Assembly: GCA_051294375.1 (NCBI GenBank)
Contig: CM119269.1
Location: 62,001 to 126,000 of the forward strand
Length of the DNA: 64,000 nt
Source of the DNA: Paraspadella gotoi
Taxonomy: Eukaryota > Chaetognatha
Direction of reading: 5' to 3'
The notes beneath the pieces were generated by a model. That model made no database searches. It saw only the letters and a list, made by a program, of their open reading frames with translations, and was not told the origin of the DNA. How positions within the stretch are numbered: the stretch's first letter is position 1; each line of letters starts with the position of its first letter. This document shows positions 42,452-54,401 of the stretch, piece after piece. The translations under genes were made by a program, and so were the position numbers.

Positions 42452-44680
42452 TAGAAAAGAAAAGAAAGAAAAGAAAAGAGAAAGAAAAGAAAAGATAGAG
42501 AAAGAAAGAAAGAAGAAAAGGAAAAATAAAGAAAAGAAAAGGAAAATTCCAAAGGAGCGTCGAAAATCAGATTTTGCGGGAAAAGACCGAAAGTTGTCGG
42601 TTTGAACGGTTTTTCAGTTAGTCAGCTTCTTGTCATCATGTCACGGAGGTATTGAATTTAGTCTTTTATCTAAAAACCGACAAAAGGACGAAAAAAATCT
42701 TACAAAAAAAATGTCCCCATTTTTTGAAATGAGTTATAATTATTTTTTTTAAAAAAATATTGATTTTTTATTTAATTTGTTAATTGTTGGATCATTAAAA
42801 CCGTCGATTGCAAGATTGTAAAGAAAAATGTTTTTGTGTTCTCACTGAGAGCCGTGTTAATTATTATTCTTTTAAAGAACATTTATCAATTTTATGAAAT
42901 TTTTATAAAAATTAGAAATTAGAGACAGATGATATGATATTGTTGTTAAGATCCAGACTTGGTAGAAATGGCACGTAGCAGTCTCGTTTAGCACTCCGTG
43001 TCACGACAACAGTAAAGCTAATAATGATTTTAGATTTAAATATTATTATACTTCCTTAAAAGGAATATGTAAGGAAATAGAGAATTTTAAATTAAAAAAA
43101 TTTGCCCATTTGTTCGAGTTCCAATGCGGAAACGACCTAAAAATAGTATAAGCGTTATCTCATCTGACTTCTCTCCCTCTATCTCTTCTCATTCTCGATT
43201 AATAAACAAGTACGACTCCAAGAGAATCTATGCTCTCATACGTCAATCAAAAGTCTCAAAACATCTCTACTCACTACTCTCATCTCATGATGACCTTACT
43301 TATTCTCAATCCGATCATTCTACTTAACTCTCTTTCTCTCATTATCTTCTTATAACACCTCGTTTTTCCTATCTACAAGAAAACTTGATAGTTTTATGAG
43401 CATGAGAAGTAGAAAAATATGTATCAATTTCGGTAGTAGAATAAAGATAATGGGTATGTATGATGTTATGTTACAGATAATATCCCGTAAGATGTGAATG
43501 GGAAAGAGAACAGGAAGTAGTAATTGGAGAAATTGATGTATGATAATATTAAATATCAACAACCCAACTCACGACACTTTTTAAGAAAATCAATCTCATA
43601 CTTCCATTACTTAGAAACCGTATTTCAGATATAAGATCTTATCATAAACAAACTGTTTTAGCGTATTTTAATATTCCTTGTAATAAGAAAAATCTTACTT
43701 TTTTTTCCTTCTCTGACTATAAATCAAACATATTTCGCGATTTCTATATATTCTTTTCATTTTTTTCTTTCCTGTTCCATTTTTTTTCTTTCCAATCAGA
43801 GTTGTATTTTCTCGGAATACTACTCAAATGCACTGCCAATTCGTTTGCCTCGCTTATATTCATTTCACTGTTATTTTTTCCTGTTTTTCTCAGGGAAATT
43901 GTTGACCTATGCCGTCACATATTTACTCCTGGTGACATATCATTTATAACGGAGTTCGTAAATCATAACTGAATAATCACACTTCCTCACCCTTTATTAT
44001 ATATCTTATTTTCTACCAAAACAATTTGTCATTTTCTTTTGTGTCGAGTTGGCCTGCTTGCAATTCGCTGACACCACAGCACAGGGCACATATCATAAAT
44101 TATGGAAAAGTTAAATTATGCTTGCATTCGCTTGGTGCTTTCCCTTTTCTATGCAGTTTGCGATTTTCCTCTTCACAACACAGTCTGAGTATATTTTTGA
44201 GTTTCTTATTATTTTCGTTATATATCCTTCGTCAGTATTTGTAGTCTGACGAGCGACGAATAGGAGCAGACACTATTCTGAGTTTTATCACGACTCACTC
44301 CTCCTCCGTCATTATTCCCTTATTCACACCTATCTCCAATTCTTCCCCGCCTGCTCCAATCACCCCTCCTCCTCCTTTTTCCACATTCGTACCTCGTCTC
44401 TCTTCTCTACACCTAGCCACTTCTCCTCCTCCTTCCGTTTGTACTTTTCACCACCTCACCATTCTTCAAGCTCTATCCACTCCTCCCCATTCTCGCTCCA
44501 TCTTCTACCTCCTTTCCAAAAAGACCATCCCTTACCATCCTACATTCTCACACTACAAATACATAACATCCTTTCTCCTTTGCATCTTGCCTCATAAGAT
44601 AATATACTATAGAAAATACACTATTAGCTATATAATTAGTAGAGATTTTTCTATTCTATTACTTCTATCCTCGTTTACAG
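42452..44680. other. 5' flank of Ig gene copy 3, insertion-rich
   Basis: Follows 22450-23966 in order (CCAAAGGAGCGTCGAAAATC, then CTTGTCATCATGTCACG, then the CTCC-rich tract before exon 1) but with very many inserted bases. No signal-peptide frame survives. Confidence 0.6.
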
Positions 44681-44821
44681 ATGGGATACCAGCGACTATC
44701 AGAGTTTTTTCTTGCCTCATTTTCACCTGGACTCATACTGTGACTTTCGACGTGCTGCGAAATTAGCTAAAATCAAAACACGACGACTGACAGTAGGGTC
44801 AAAAATCTTCTGACCATACAG
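44681..44821 (+). pseudogene. Ig gene copy 3, exon 1, disrupted by insertions
   Basis: Acceptor CTCGTTTACAG and donor ATACAG/GTGATT are preserved. It has 141 bp against 120 bp. Islands such as CTGTGACTTTCGA and AAATCTTCTGACCATACAG align to copy 2. Confidence 0.6.
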
Positions 44822-45975
44822 GTGATTGGAAAACTGAGACCTCGACCCTAACGCGGGCTTGAAAAAAAGCTCGACTGATTCTGGTGGCAGAGACGCAAAT
44901 ATAGGTTATCCTGCCACTAAAAGCTGTTAATTATGTTGTTGCAAACACATCTAGCCGCCATGCTGTATTTGACTGAGCATAAATTTTTTCTGTTAAATTG
45001 CAGCTGCTGTTAAATCACATTGACACGGCTGTTGCTATACATATGTTTGGATTATGCTTATCTTGACGCACCCCAAATATTTTTTTTTCACCACGTCCCT
45101 GGCGCAGGACGCAAAATTGTTTTGATACCTCAGTTTTTTCTTATGGTTTTGGCTTGGCACCCTATACTCACCTTTTACACAGAGATCTGGTCAAAGAAGA
45201 TTTTAGAAAAAAAAAAAATAAAACAGTAATAGAGGTATATGTTTTTATTTATTAAGACAATCGAGTATAATTACGTTCGAAAAAAATTAATGAGACTTCG
45301 GATTTCGATATGCAATTTCCTTGTGATGAGAGTCGTCGTTATCATGCGTCGTCTTTATCGAGTCGAGTTGTGCGTCGTAGTTTTCACACCATCGTTGTCA
45401 AAATCCGTCGTCGTCGAGTCGCTTACTCGCCCTTATTCAGGGTCCAGCCAATATTTGAGTCACACAATTATTGAAACATTGCCGCTTCGCATTCGTTAGG
45501 GGGGAGAGAGAGAGAGAGAGAGAGTAGGAGAGAGAGAGAGAGAGAAAGAGGAAGAGGGAGAGAGAGAAACAGGAGAGAGAGAGAAGAAGAGAGAGAGAGA
45601 GAGAGAGGTAAGAGTAGAGTAAAGAGGAAAGGAGGGAGAGCAAGAAGAGAGAGAGAGAGAGAGAGAGAGAAGAAGAGAGAGAGGAAGAAGAGAGTAAGAT
45701 TGAAGATTCAACTTCTTAATAATCTAACATCATAGAGAACTTAAAATTAGCAGGAAATTTTTATCGTTACGGATGGCCGATGAGAGAGAGAAAGAGTGAG
45801 AGAGAGAGACGAGAGAGAGATAACGGGAATAGAGAAGAGAGAGAGAGAGAGAGAAAGACGCAGAGACACTCACCTATCTCTCTGTCGGCACTCGCTCTTT
45901 ACTTCCGTCTTCTCTCCCTCCTTTCTCCACCTTCCCCTCCTCGTCTCTCCTCTTCCTCTCTCATGAACCGCGAAG

Positions 45976-46225
45976 ACCCTCTCGGCTTTCTCTCACCCAC
46001 AACGGCAAACCATACGACAAGACCGTCGATCTTGCTACAAGATAAACTTACCGTTGCAAAGAAAATCCGCGATCACAGGAACAATCAGCACTCTTCTAGA
46101 TTGCCCCATCAAAATTTCACCTCTCATCGCAACAATCAATGATTGGCCAGCAGCATAAAAGAAACAGGCGGCGGAGATATAACCAAGAAAAATATAAATG
46201 CTAGAAAAGCCACACTTAACTACAA
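45976..46225 (+). pseudogene. Ig gene copy 3, exon 2, disrupted by insertions
   Basis: Recognisable through ACAACGGCAAACCATACGAC and GACAAGACCGTCGATCTTGC; ends CTACAA/GTGAGA. About 250 bp against 177 bp. Confidence 0.55.
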
Positions 46226-46654
46226 GTGAGAAGAAAAAAGAGAGAGGAGAGAGAAGGGAGAGGTCAAAAAGAGAGAGTGAGAGAGTAGACCGGAAGTAGA
46301 GGGAAAGAAGAGAGAGAGAGACGAAAAAAATAAAAAGAGAGAAGCGAAGGGAGACGGAAGGAAAAGTATTAACAAAGAGAAACAAAAATGACAATCAAAC
46401 AGAAAAAATTGAACTATAATAACAAAAAAATACAAAAGATGAAGAGAAAAGAGAAAAAAAGAAGAGAACAGAGCATAATAAAAGAAGAGCAAAATAAATT
46501 ACAATACAAAAATAGAATCAACAAAAAAGAGAATTTAAATATTAAAAAATGAAAAAACAAAATTATAACTAAAAAATAAAACACAAAAATAAAAATAAAC
46601 TCAAATAAATACAGATGCAATAAACCGAGTTTTTTCCAATGTATTCCCTCTCAG

Positions 46655-46773
46655 GTTATGTTTATTATACGTGGATCGATTCAGCTTTAGAATTCCTTTT
46701 GCTTGTTTTTGTCCCTTGCCGACTTACCTTTTGGATAATTTCATCCGATTAAAGGATAAACCTGACGTTTCAG
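46655..46773 (+). pseudogene. Ig gene copy 3, exon 3, disrupted by insertions
   Basis: TCTCAG/GTTATGTT and GCCGACTTACCTTTTGGATA identify it; donor TTTCAG/GTAGTT. 119 bp against 78 bp. Confidence 0.6.
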
Positions 46774-47332
46774 GTAGTTTTTATTTCTTCATCGTTAGTA
46801 TAAGAGATGGAATTTGCACGCTTTGCTTAAACTGGCTTAAATATGAGAGAATATTGGATAATAATTAACACATAGCTATATAATGATAGTTATGAAGATA
46901 GGTAAATAGAATAGTGTAATTATAGAGTTCACTCGTATATCATGGTAAAATAATTAGATAGAAAAAAAAAATATACAGAACAGGAAAAAAATGACGAATG
47001 GAAACAGATAATTCCCAACAAAGCATATATTATTTATTTTAGATTATTAATTATATTCAAAAAATGGATATTATTAATAAATGACACATGGGAAGTATGC
47101 TTTCTCATACGAATGGTTGTATCCAATTTATCCGAATAATGATGGAGCTGCGAGATCTGATCACTATACCGATGCTAAATCAATCATCCTTCATTACTCT
47201 AAAAACTGTAAAAGTCAGAATGATATGTAAATTATCAGCACAAAAATGATTATTGACGTTTATTTTTATCCGAGATCCTTTCACCTCTATTATTTAAAAC
47301 TTGTCCCTTATTGTCTCCTCCATCTTACACAG

Positions 47333-47570
47333 GTCAAAGCTAGACTGTGTCCTTACTAAAAGATAATCTAGATATTACGTGAAATACTGGTTCATGCAAC
47401 TTCAGCCAAAGGAAGTTAAAAGATGATGACTTAATATAAAAAGGAAAAACGAGGACTGGATCTTTGGGGTCACAGACGAAGAAAACTGATCAAACAGACC
47501 TCATAGACCACGTCCACATACCGGCAGAGCAATAGAAATCTATTGAGGAGAAGAGAAGCGGAAGATGAGT
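47333..47570 (+). pseudogene. Ig gene copy 3, exon 4, disrupted by insertions
   Basis: Starts after CATCTTACACAG. Segments ATACTGGTTCATGCAACTTC and GGGGTCACAGACGAAG align to copy 2 with many extra bases. About 238 bp against 147 bp. The minisatellite after it is barely recognisable (47600-47880). Confidence 0.5.
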
Positions 47571-48354
47571 CTAGCGTTGAAAGGAACAGAGAGAAAGGGA
47601 GCAAATGTCATTATCTGTATCATGCGCCCAGTGCCCAGTTCCAGTGAGAAAAGATGCAAGGAGGTAAAGCAGTCATTCCAACGTGCCAGCACCCAATGCC
47701 GTACGGTTACATGACCAGTAGAAGTAAAAAGAATGATCCAGGACAGAAGATGAGATCAATTATCTAGTGCGCCATGCACAACAGTCCAAGTCGAAATAAG
47801 AAAATGAATGACAAGGAAGATTGTCAATCTCAATTAGTATAATAAAGTCTAGCGCTATGGGCCATACAGCGATCGCGTCAGGAAATTGAGTCCTTCTTTT
47901 TTATTATGACAGCAATTTTGTCGGGACGTTCCTGATTTTGACAAGAAAATTATTCAACCTCTGATTCAATTTGTCATACATCTCTTATAAATTTGTATCA
48001 AAAAACATAAAAATAATTTATATGCATGGATCTCTGGATTCTTTTGAATTTTAAAGGTAACTGTATGTTTTTAGACAAGAAAAAAGGGAGGAGATTTTCT
48101 ACTTGTCAACACATGTTTTTACTTCGAGTCATCCAGAAAACTCCTGGGATTGAATACTTTACGCCGATCTAATAACGTGACCTGTGTTCCACAAACGTGT
48201 ATCGACACCTTTTTTTGGGTTGATACGTGAAATTTTGTCTTTATTTTTTGCGTAAAGACTGTTTTTATTTAAAGGGGAAAAAAGTTCTTATGGGAAATGG
48301 TGACAGAAATCGATTAAGCGCGTAACATGACCGGTTACAACTTCGATTGGGGGG

Positions 48355-48960
48355 GAGGGTAAAGAGAGAGGTCGAGGACAGAAGGAGAAAGAGGAGAGAG
48401 ATAAGGCTTGGATAAGAGCAAGAGGAAGGGAGGAAAAAAAAGGAGGAGGGAGGAAAGGAGGAAAGGAAGAGAGGGAAGAAAGGAGAGAGTGAGGAAAGGA
48501 GAGGAAAGAAAGGATGGGAGGAAAGGAGAAGGTGAGGAATAGAGGGAAAGGAGAGAGTTGGAGGATAAAGGGAGGAAAAGAGATAGGGAGGAAGGGAAAA
48601 GGAGAGAGAAGGCGCAGGAAAGGGAGGAAAAGAGAGAGAGGAAGGAAAGAGGAGTGAAGGAGAGAGGGAGGAAAGGAGAGGGAAAGAAGAAAGGAGAGAG
48701 GGAGGAGATAAGGGAGAAAGGAGAGAAAAAAGAATAGGGAGGAAAGGAGGAGAAGGTTACGAAGGAATAGAGAGGAAAGGAGAGAGGGGAAGAAGGAGAG
48801 AGGGGAGGAAAGGAGGGAGAGAAAGAGAGAGGAGGAAAGGGAGGAAGGTAGAGCAAGGGAAGAAGGAAGAGATGGGAAGGGAAACGGAGAGAATGATAGG
48901 AAAAGGGAGGAAGGAGAAGGAGAGGGAAGACAGTAGTAGTTTGGGAGAAGGACGGGAAAA
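48355..48960. repeat. GGAA-type purine array, copy 3
   Basis: Counterpart of 38297-38750. Frames on both strands are compositional. Confidence 0.9.
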
Positions 48961-48999
48961 AGGAGAAAGGGAATTTGGATGAGAGGTAAGAGGAAGACA

Positions 49000-49910
49000 A
49001 ATATGTGAATCACCATCGGTAGACCTGTTTGGCGCCGCAAGGAAATGGAGGGAATCGTTATTACTCTGAAGAGAATATAACAGGGAGAGAAAGACAAGGC
49101 TGAAAGGATGATATAAAGAGAGAGAGAGGAGAGAGGAGAGAGGAGGTAGAGAGGAGAACATATGAATGAGAGAAACAGGAAAAGATAGAACGACTATTGT
49201 TTGTAATTTGAAAGAGAGGAAAGGCCTTCTTTTTTCTTGATTCTAGAGTAAGTTAAGATAAAAGGAGAGACAAGGTGAAAGAACCTTAAAATTAATGGCA
49301 AGAGATAGAAGGGAGGGAACAACAACTACGAAATGAAAAATAGACACGCGTTGTATAAGGAAAAAAGTGAGAAGAGAAAGATAAACTGCCTGATGGTGCT
49401 TGGGATGGAAAAGAATTTTGGAAGAACGGAGATCAACATGTACTTTTAATTTGCCGCAGAGTATGGCTCGTATCGAAAACAACGCAAGCATACACAAAGT
49501 AATTTCAAAAGAATTATACCAATATATCTGCCGCCAATAAAATTACGAGCAAATAAAATCGAAAAAGTAAGATGATATCGAGCTTATATTACGATCGATT
49601 TAAAAAATCCAAAATGTGAATGGAATAAATAGAATGAATTAGTTTAATACCATAAAAAGGAAAATAAAGAAAAATATAAAGAGTAAAAAAAAAAAGGAGA
49701 AAAAAGGAAAGGAAGAGAAATATGTGACAAGAAAAGAAACGAAGCAATAGAGAAGAAGAGAAAAAAGGGTTGGAAAGCTAATCGAAAATTTGAAAGCCAA
49801 AAAATAGGTGGAAAAGTTTAGCACAGGTTACGTTAGTGGCTTTCATGGCGAGCAGGAGAGAGAGAGACGAGAGAGAGAAGAGAGATAGAGAGAAGAGAGA
49901 GAGCAGAGCC

Positions 49911-49943
<33 letters not shown>

Positions 49944-52052
49944 TGCGTACAATGGCTCGTTCCGCCAAAACATCACATATCGAATTTAGACGTGGCGAAG
50001 TACGGAAGCAAAGAGACTAAATAGATGATTTACAAAATGCCTGAACGTCAGAAATTCAGTTGAGCTTAAAGTAAAATTCTATGTATGTAACGAAGACTTA
50101 CTTAATATATAGTATACTTATAGGCTTCAAATATTCTATAGACATGCTTATATAAAGCTTATTTCAAACATGTTGTGCAAAATGAGAGGGATATATCTTA
50201 AAAGATTATTTGTTTGCTTCATCCAATGCTTTTTTAGAAGTTTTGGTGGATTTAAAAATACTGGAAGAAAGATTTTTACGTAAATTTTCATATGTTCACT
50301 TCGTTTTTATTTCTAAAGTAGAGGAATTATAAATATAGTGTTTTTCACAAGCACACTAAAAAGGAGAGGAAGAAAGAGGTTGAGTTAATGATGTGAGATA
50401 TTATTAAAGAAGTATGAGTAATGAGAGAGAGAAAGATATATAGGTAATAGGCGATGACTACTAATAAAGTTAATAAGTCATAATATTTTCTTTATAGATG
50501 ATATAGAAATGAATGAGAATGTATGTAGTGTAATGATAACACCAAAGCCCGAGTCAGAGTATTAAAACTATAAATATGAGAAGTTAAAAAAAGAGGATAG
50601 GGTATATATACAAGATTGCGTATATAAAGATGTCAACAGAGAAGAATAGTGAAGAGTATGCCGAAACTCATGGGAGAGAAAATGAGATATTGTTAAATAT
50701 AATGATGGTGTAGAGAGTAATTGTGAACTGTAACATGTCTCGTGGCATGCTCATGTTCTAGTTGTGAATTTCGTCTTCAAAGATTATATGTTCTTTTTTC
50801 TAAATATTACAGAACAGATAATATATATATTTAGATTACATATTATATATAATGATTCATGTTATATATCTGTTATATGGAAATGTAAGATAGTTATATA
50901 TAGAATATATACTGTGTATAAAATATAAAAATATAAAATCTTTTTCCTTCTAGCTACGTAATTAGATTCCCTTGCTGGGATACACAGCAAGAGAAAAAAA
51001 CAGAAATGAAATAAAGTAAAAATTTAAAAAATATGAAACAACTGTGTAATATTTTGTTATGCAACCTTTCTTAGAGGAGACAGAAGATCTCTGAAGATGT
51101 CTATGCTTATTTAAAAATATAGATATATTATGTTTACTGAGATCCAGAAATAATTATGTTTTTTTATATATTGGTTCAATGGAAAAAGACCAAATCAAAC
51201 TATTACACTACTAAAATCTGTCTAAATCAGGAACTCTGAAACAAAATATGTGTACAATTATTATTCACGTGTAAAAATATAAATTAATCGAAAAAGAAAA
51301 ATAAAACTATAAAAGTAAAAAAAATAAGGAACCAAGACTGGACAAAACAGACATAATGACATATACTCGGCGGGACATAAAGCAAGACATATAAATAGAC
51401 AATGGACATCAGACTGGAACAATAGAATGGACATAGACTGGACATAGACAGGACATTTGACTGGACATAAACAGAAAAGGCATAATGAATATTCGTGAAG
51501 CTGAAAAAAGAGAAGATTCGAAGAAGATGGACACAGTTTCTGCTTTTCGGGTTCCTTCACGCAGAGAACGATATTTTTGACGGAGAGACGGGGAAAGAGG
51601 GAGCGAGAGAAGAGGAAGAGAACAAGGAAGGGAAATGGGAGATATGGAGTATAGAGAATGAGAAAAGGCAAAAAAAGTGAGGGAAAAAAAATAGTTAAAG
51701 AGGCAGAGTCATCAGTTATTCATGCATTCGTGCAAGAATGTGGAAAAATTTCAATCTTTTGAATGGGAGAAAGAGAAAAGAGATAGATAAAAAGAGAGAG
51801 AGTAGAGAAAGAGAGAGGAAGCAGATGAGAGATAGGAGAGAGAAGAAGAGAGAGTAAGGGAGAGAGAGAGAGAAGAGAGAAAATGAGCGTCAGTCATCGA
51901 ACTGTTGTGAATATTTGGCTCAGATCTAGTTATGGTTTTCTAGATTGCTTATTAGCACTACTTCATACAATTATAGTACATATTATCAGTTTTTGCATAT
52001 ACATAATCGCAAACAATGCATCAATCTCAACCATTCTTTCCCCCCCCAACAG
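49000..52052. other. Intron 4 of Ig gene copy 3, insertion-rich
   Basis: Follows copies 2 and 4 in order: GA tract at 49855-49943, AT-rich DNA, GGACATAGACTGG minisatellite at 51410-51475, a degraded GA tract at 51795-51880. The segment 50400-50940 is especially noisy (ATAT-rich insertions). No gene seen. Confidence 0.6.
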
Positions 52053-52240
52053 CCCGCTCTCCCCCTGACCTCAGCCATCGCCGGCCTCCTACGACAATTT
52101 CCAGCGTGCTCCTTAGTCAGTACTCCTTCACCGCCTCTTTCATACTCACTTCGGCGAGAGTCTTTTCAATGCTTCGTCACTCAAGTATTATTGAGAACTT
52201 CACTTTACCCCCGCTCACTTGTGGATACAAGAGACTCCAG
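52053..52240 (+). CDS. Ig gene copy 3, exon 5: second half of Ig domain 2, with a few indels
   Basis: Acceptor CCCCCCAACAG, donor CTCCAG/GTTAGG. It opens in frame as PALPLTSAIAG and carries the QYSFTASFILTSARV region, then shifts (TCTTTTCAATGC). It is better preserved than exons 1-4 of this copy. 188 bp against about 182 inferred. Confidence 0.65.
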
Positions 52241-52635
52241 GTTAGGGGGGGAAGAGAAGGAAGTGGATGGGGGGAAAGGGGGAGGGAAGAGGAGGGGGGA
52301 GAGGAAAAGAGAAGGGGAGGGTGGGAAAGGGGAGAGGAGTAGGAGGGGGAGAGGATAAGAGGAAGACTGGAGGGGGGAGAGGAAAGAGGAAGAAGAGAGA
52401 CAGAAGAGGAGGGGAGAGGGGAGAGGAAAGAGGGGAAAGGGAGGAAGGGGGGGATAGAGCACCTTATAGTGAAGCGACTATTCTTTCGACTATGATTCGA
52501 CGTGACTACACGAACTTACCAATATAATCATGATATATCATGATTTTATGAATTTCATAAGCCTACCTTCATATTACTTGTAAATACACTCCTGTTTTGA
52601 CAGAGACACCTCTGCTCCTCCCCGGATTAGAGACG
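52241..52635. repeat. GGGA/GGAA purine array downstream of exon 5, copy 3
   Basis: Purine array to about 52455, then about 180 bp of unmatched AT-rich sequence, then a 25-N gap at 52636-52660. Confidence 0.85.
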
Positions 52636-53060
52636 NNNNNNNNNNNNNNNNNNNNNNNNNGAAAGGAAGATAGAAAGATAGGTTTAGGGATGAGATAAGA
52701 AAAAGGGAAGAGAGGAAGAAGGAAAAGAAAAGAGAGGAGAAGGAAAGAAAGAAGGGAGATAGGAAAAGGGAAAGCGGAAATATGGGGGGAGATGAAAGGA
52801 AACGAAAAAAAGAAAAGAAAAGAAAAGAGTAAAAAGAAAAAAAATAAGAAAATTTAAAAGAGAAATTGTATGGAGAAGAAAAACATTTTAAAAAAGAAAT
52901 GAATAAAAAAAGAAGTTAGAAAGAAAATAAATAAATGAAATAAATTAATATTTATTACTTTTCCGATTTTCGTTTACATATATTTCTTATTTTCTTTTTT
53001 TACATTTCGTATCATCTTTTATATTTTTCCTTCTATCGAGACAAAAGTCACGTGACCGAG

Positions 53061-53190
53061 AATCGCGACTAAGAATACGAATTTCGTCGACGGGTTTCAC
53101 GTCGTTGTTGTTGTTGTTGTTGTTATCGTCGTCGTCGTCGTCGTCATCGTCGTCATTTTCATCATTAGAGACAAGAAAAAAATTCACTAA
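53061..53190 (+). CDS. Membrane exon of the Ig gene (3' end of copy 3): polyvaline helix and short tail
   Basis: If the acceptor is GTGACCGAG ending at 53060, the exon begins in the phase left by exon 5. It reads IATKNTNFVDGFH, VVVVVVVVIVVVVVVIVV, IFII, RDKKKIH and TAA at 53188-53190. That is a juxtamembrane stalk, a 22-residue hydrophobic helix and a basic stop-transfer tail: the end of a type I membrane protein with almost no cytoplasmic part. The helix is encoded by (GTT)7 and (GTC)n with ATC interruptions. The acceptor is weak locally, though a pyrimidine tract (TTTTTCCTTCTATCG) lies 20 bp upstream. Other frames give Leu/Ser runs. In copy 4 the same exon follows exon 5 without a gap, which supports the linkage. 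Confidence 0.5.
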
Positions 53191-53227
53191 ATTAAACTAA
53201 AATATATTACTGGAATTATTGTGTTAA

Positions 53228-53467
53228 ATGAAAAAAAATAACCCAAATATTATGCCATCAGCAGTAGCTGCTCTATCAATGATGATGACTAAAGTTTTTC
53301 TTTTTCATTTCCCACATTTTCACAATGTAAAATATCTATCATTCTGTACTTGTGATGCCAGAACGATTACCACCATCATTGTCATCTCGCTGATCTCTGA
53401 CACTGAAGCAGATTTTCTGATATCATTGTCATCATCGTCATCATCTGTATCTTCACCTCTGACATAG
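53228..53467. other. Conserved segment 3' of the membrane exon, no firm gene
   Basis: The segment with ATGCCATCAGCAGTAGCTGC and the TCATCATCGTCATCATC tract recurs at 61848-62050. The plus frame (79 codons) and the acidic minus frame (DTDDDDDNDIRKSASVSEIS) both depend partly on the triplet repeat. It is most likely 3' UTR or downstream DNA of the Ig gene. Confidence 0.35.
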
Positions 53468-53524
53468 TATCTAATTCTTCATCATCGTTGTCGTCTTCTT
53501 CCTCTTCTTCTTCCTCCTCCTCCT

Positions 53525-53753
53525 NNNNNNNNNNNNNNNNNNNNNNNNNNNNNNNNNNNNNNNNNNNNNNNNNNNNNNNNNNNNNNNNNNNNNNNNNNNN
53601 NNNNNNNNNNNNNNNNNNNNNNNNNNNNNNNNNNNNNNNNNNNNNNNNNNNNNNNNNNNNNNNNNNNNNNNNNNNNNNNNNNNNNNNNNNNNNNNNNNNN
53701 NNNNNNNNNNNNNNNNNNNNNNNNNNNNNNNNNNNNNNNNNNNNNNNNNNNNN
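53525..53753. other. Assembly gap, 229 N
   Basis: Lies in a TCC/TC tract; the counterpart in copy 4 (62090-62235) is continuous and TC-rich. Confidence 0.99.
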
Positions 53754-53879
53754 CTCTCTTCTTCTCTAATTACGCCCCCTTGTTCTTCGCCTTTCTCCTC
53801 TTTTTTTCCCTTTTTTTTCTTTTCTCTGATTTTACTTATTGTTCGTTGTCTCTCTTTTTTGTCTCCCTTTATTTCTAGT

Positions 53880-54030
53880 TGCGCCGCGAGTACTCGCGGA
53901 GCAACTCTATAAGCCACTTTTCGGTCGGTCGGTCGGTCGGTCCGTCGTATGTCTGTCCGTCGGTCTGTCCCACTTACGTTAAAAATGCTCATAACTTGCA
54001 TATGGTTAGTTGCTCGATGCTCATTTGTTA
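53880..54030 (+). repeat. Dispersed repeat with CGGT/GTCT core, copy C
   Basis: GCGCCGCGAGTACTCGCGGA, then (TCGG)n, GTATGTCTGTCCGTCGG, CCCACTTACGTTAAAAATGC and ATTTGTTAAG. Compare 3488-3700. Confidence 0.8.
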
Positions 54031-54240
54031 AGAAGGAAAAATCCTCAAATTTAAATGGTTACTAGCGACGCCTTCAGGAAATCCTAAAATCCTAAATCCT
54101 GAAACTATTACAAACAAAAGACGGAATTCGTGCAGTGCGTGTAATAAATACTTGGGCTAAGAAAGTTATTGTTATCAAGTAGTCATTTTATGTCATATCA
54201 TGTCACAAAAAATACACGGGATAAGGCAGTCACTGCGGCG
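54031..54240 (+). repeat. Dispersed repeat with GTCATGTCATG segment, third copy, truncated
   Basis: Matches 3700-3915 and stops at GGCAGTCACTGCGGCG, only 28 bp before exon 1 of copy 4. The usual 5' flank of exon 1 (signal region, CTC tract) is missing. Confidence 0.7.
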
Positions 54241-54268
54241 TTTCTCTTACTCATCTCCTCGTTTACAG

Positions 54269-54401
54269 ATGGCCTCCCCCCTGCAAACAATGTTTCTCCA
54301 GTTTCCCTGGGATTCATCTGTGACTTTCCAACTCTGCGAATCTAATCAAACCGAACGGACTTGCCAGTTGGGGTCTCGAAAAACAATCTTCTGACCTACA
54401 G
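54269..54401 (+). CDS. Ig gene copy 4, exon 1, with indels
   Basis: Acceptor CTCGTTTACAG, donor CTACAG/GTGATT. Reads as MASPLQTMF, then shifts. Confidence 0.65.

Noticed and set aside
53460-53524. Acidic minus-strand gene (poly-Glu then DDNDDEELD)
   Set aside because: The acidic run is the TCC/TCATCG triplet tract read backwards and the frame meets a stop shortly after; no supporting splice sites could be chosen.
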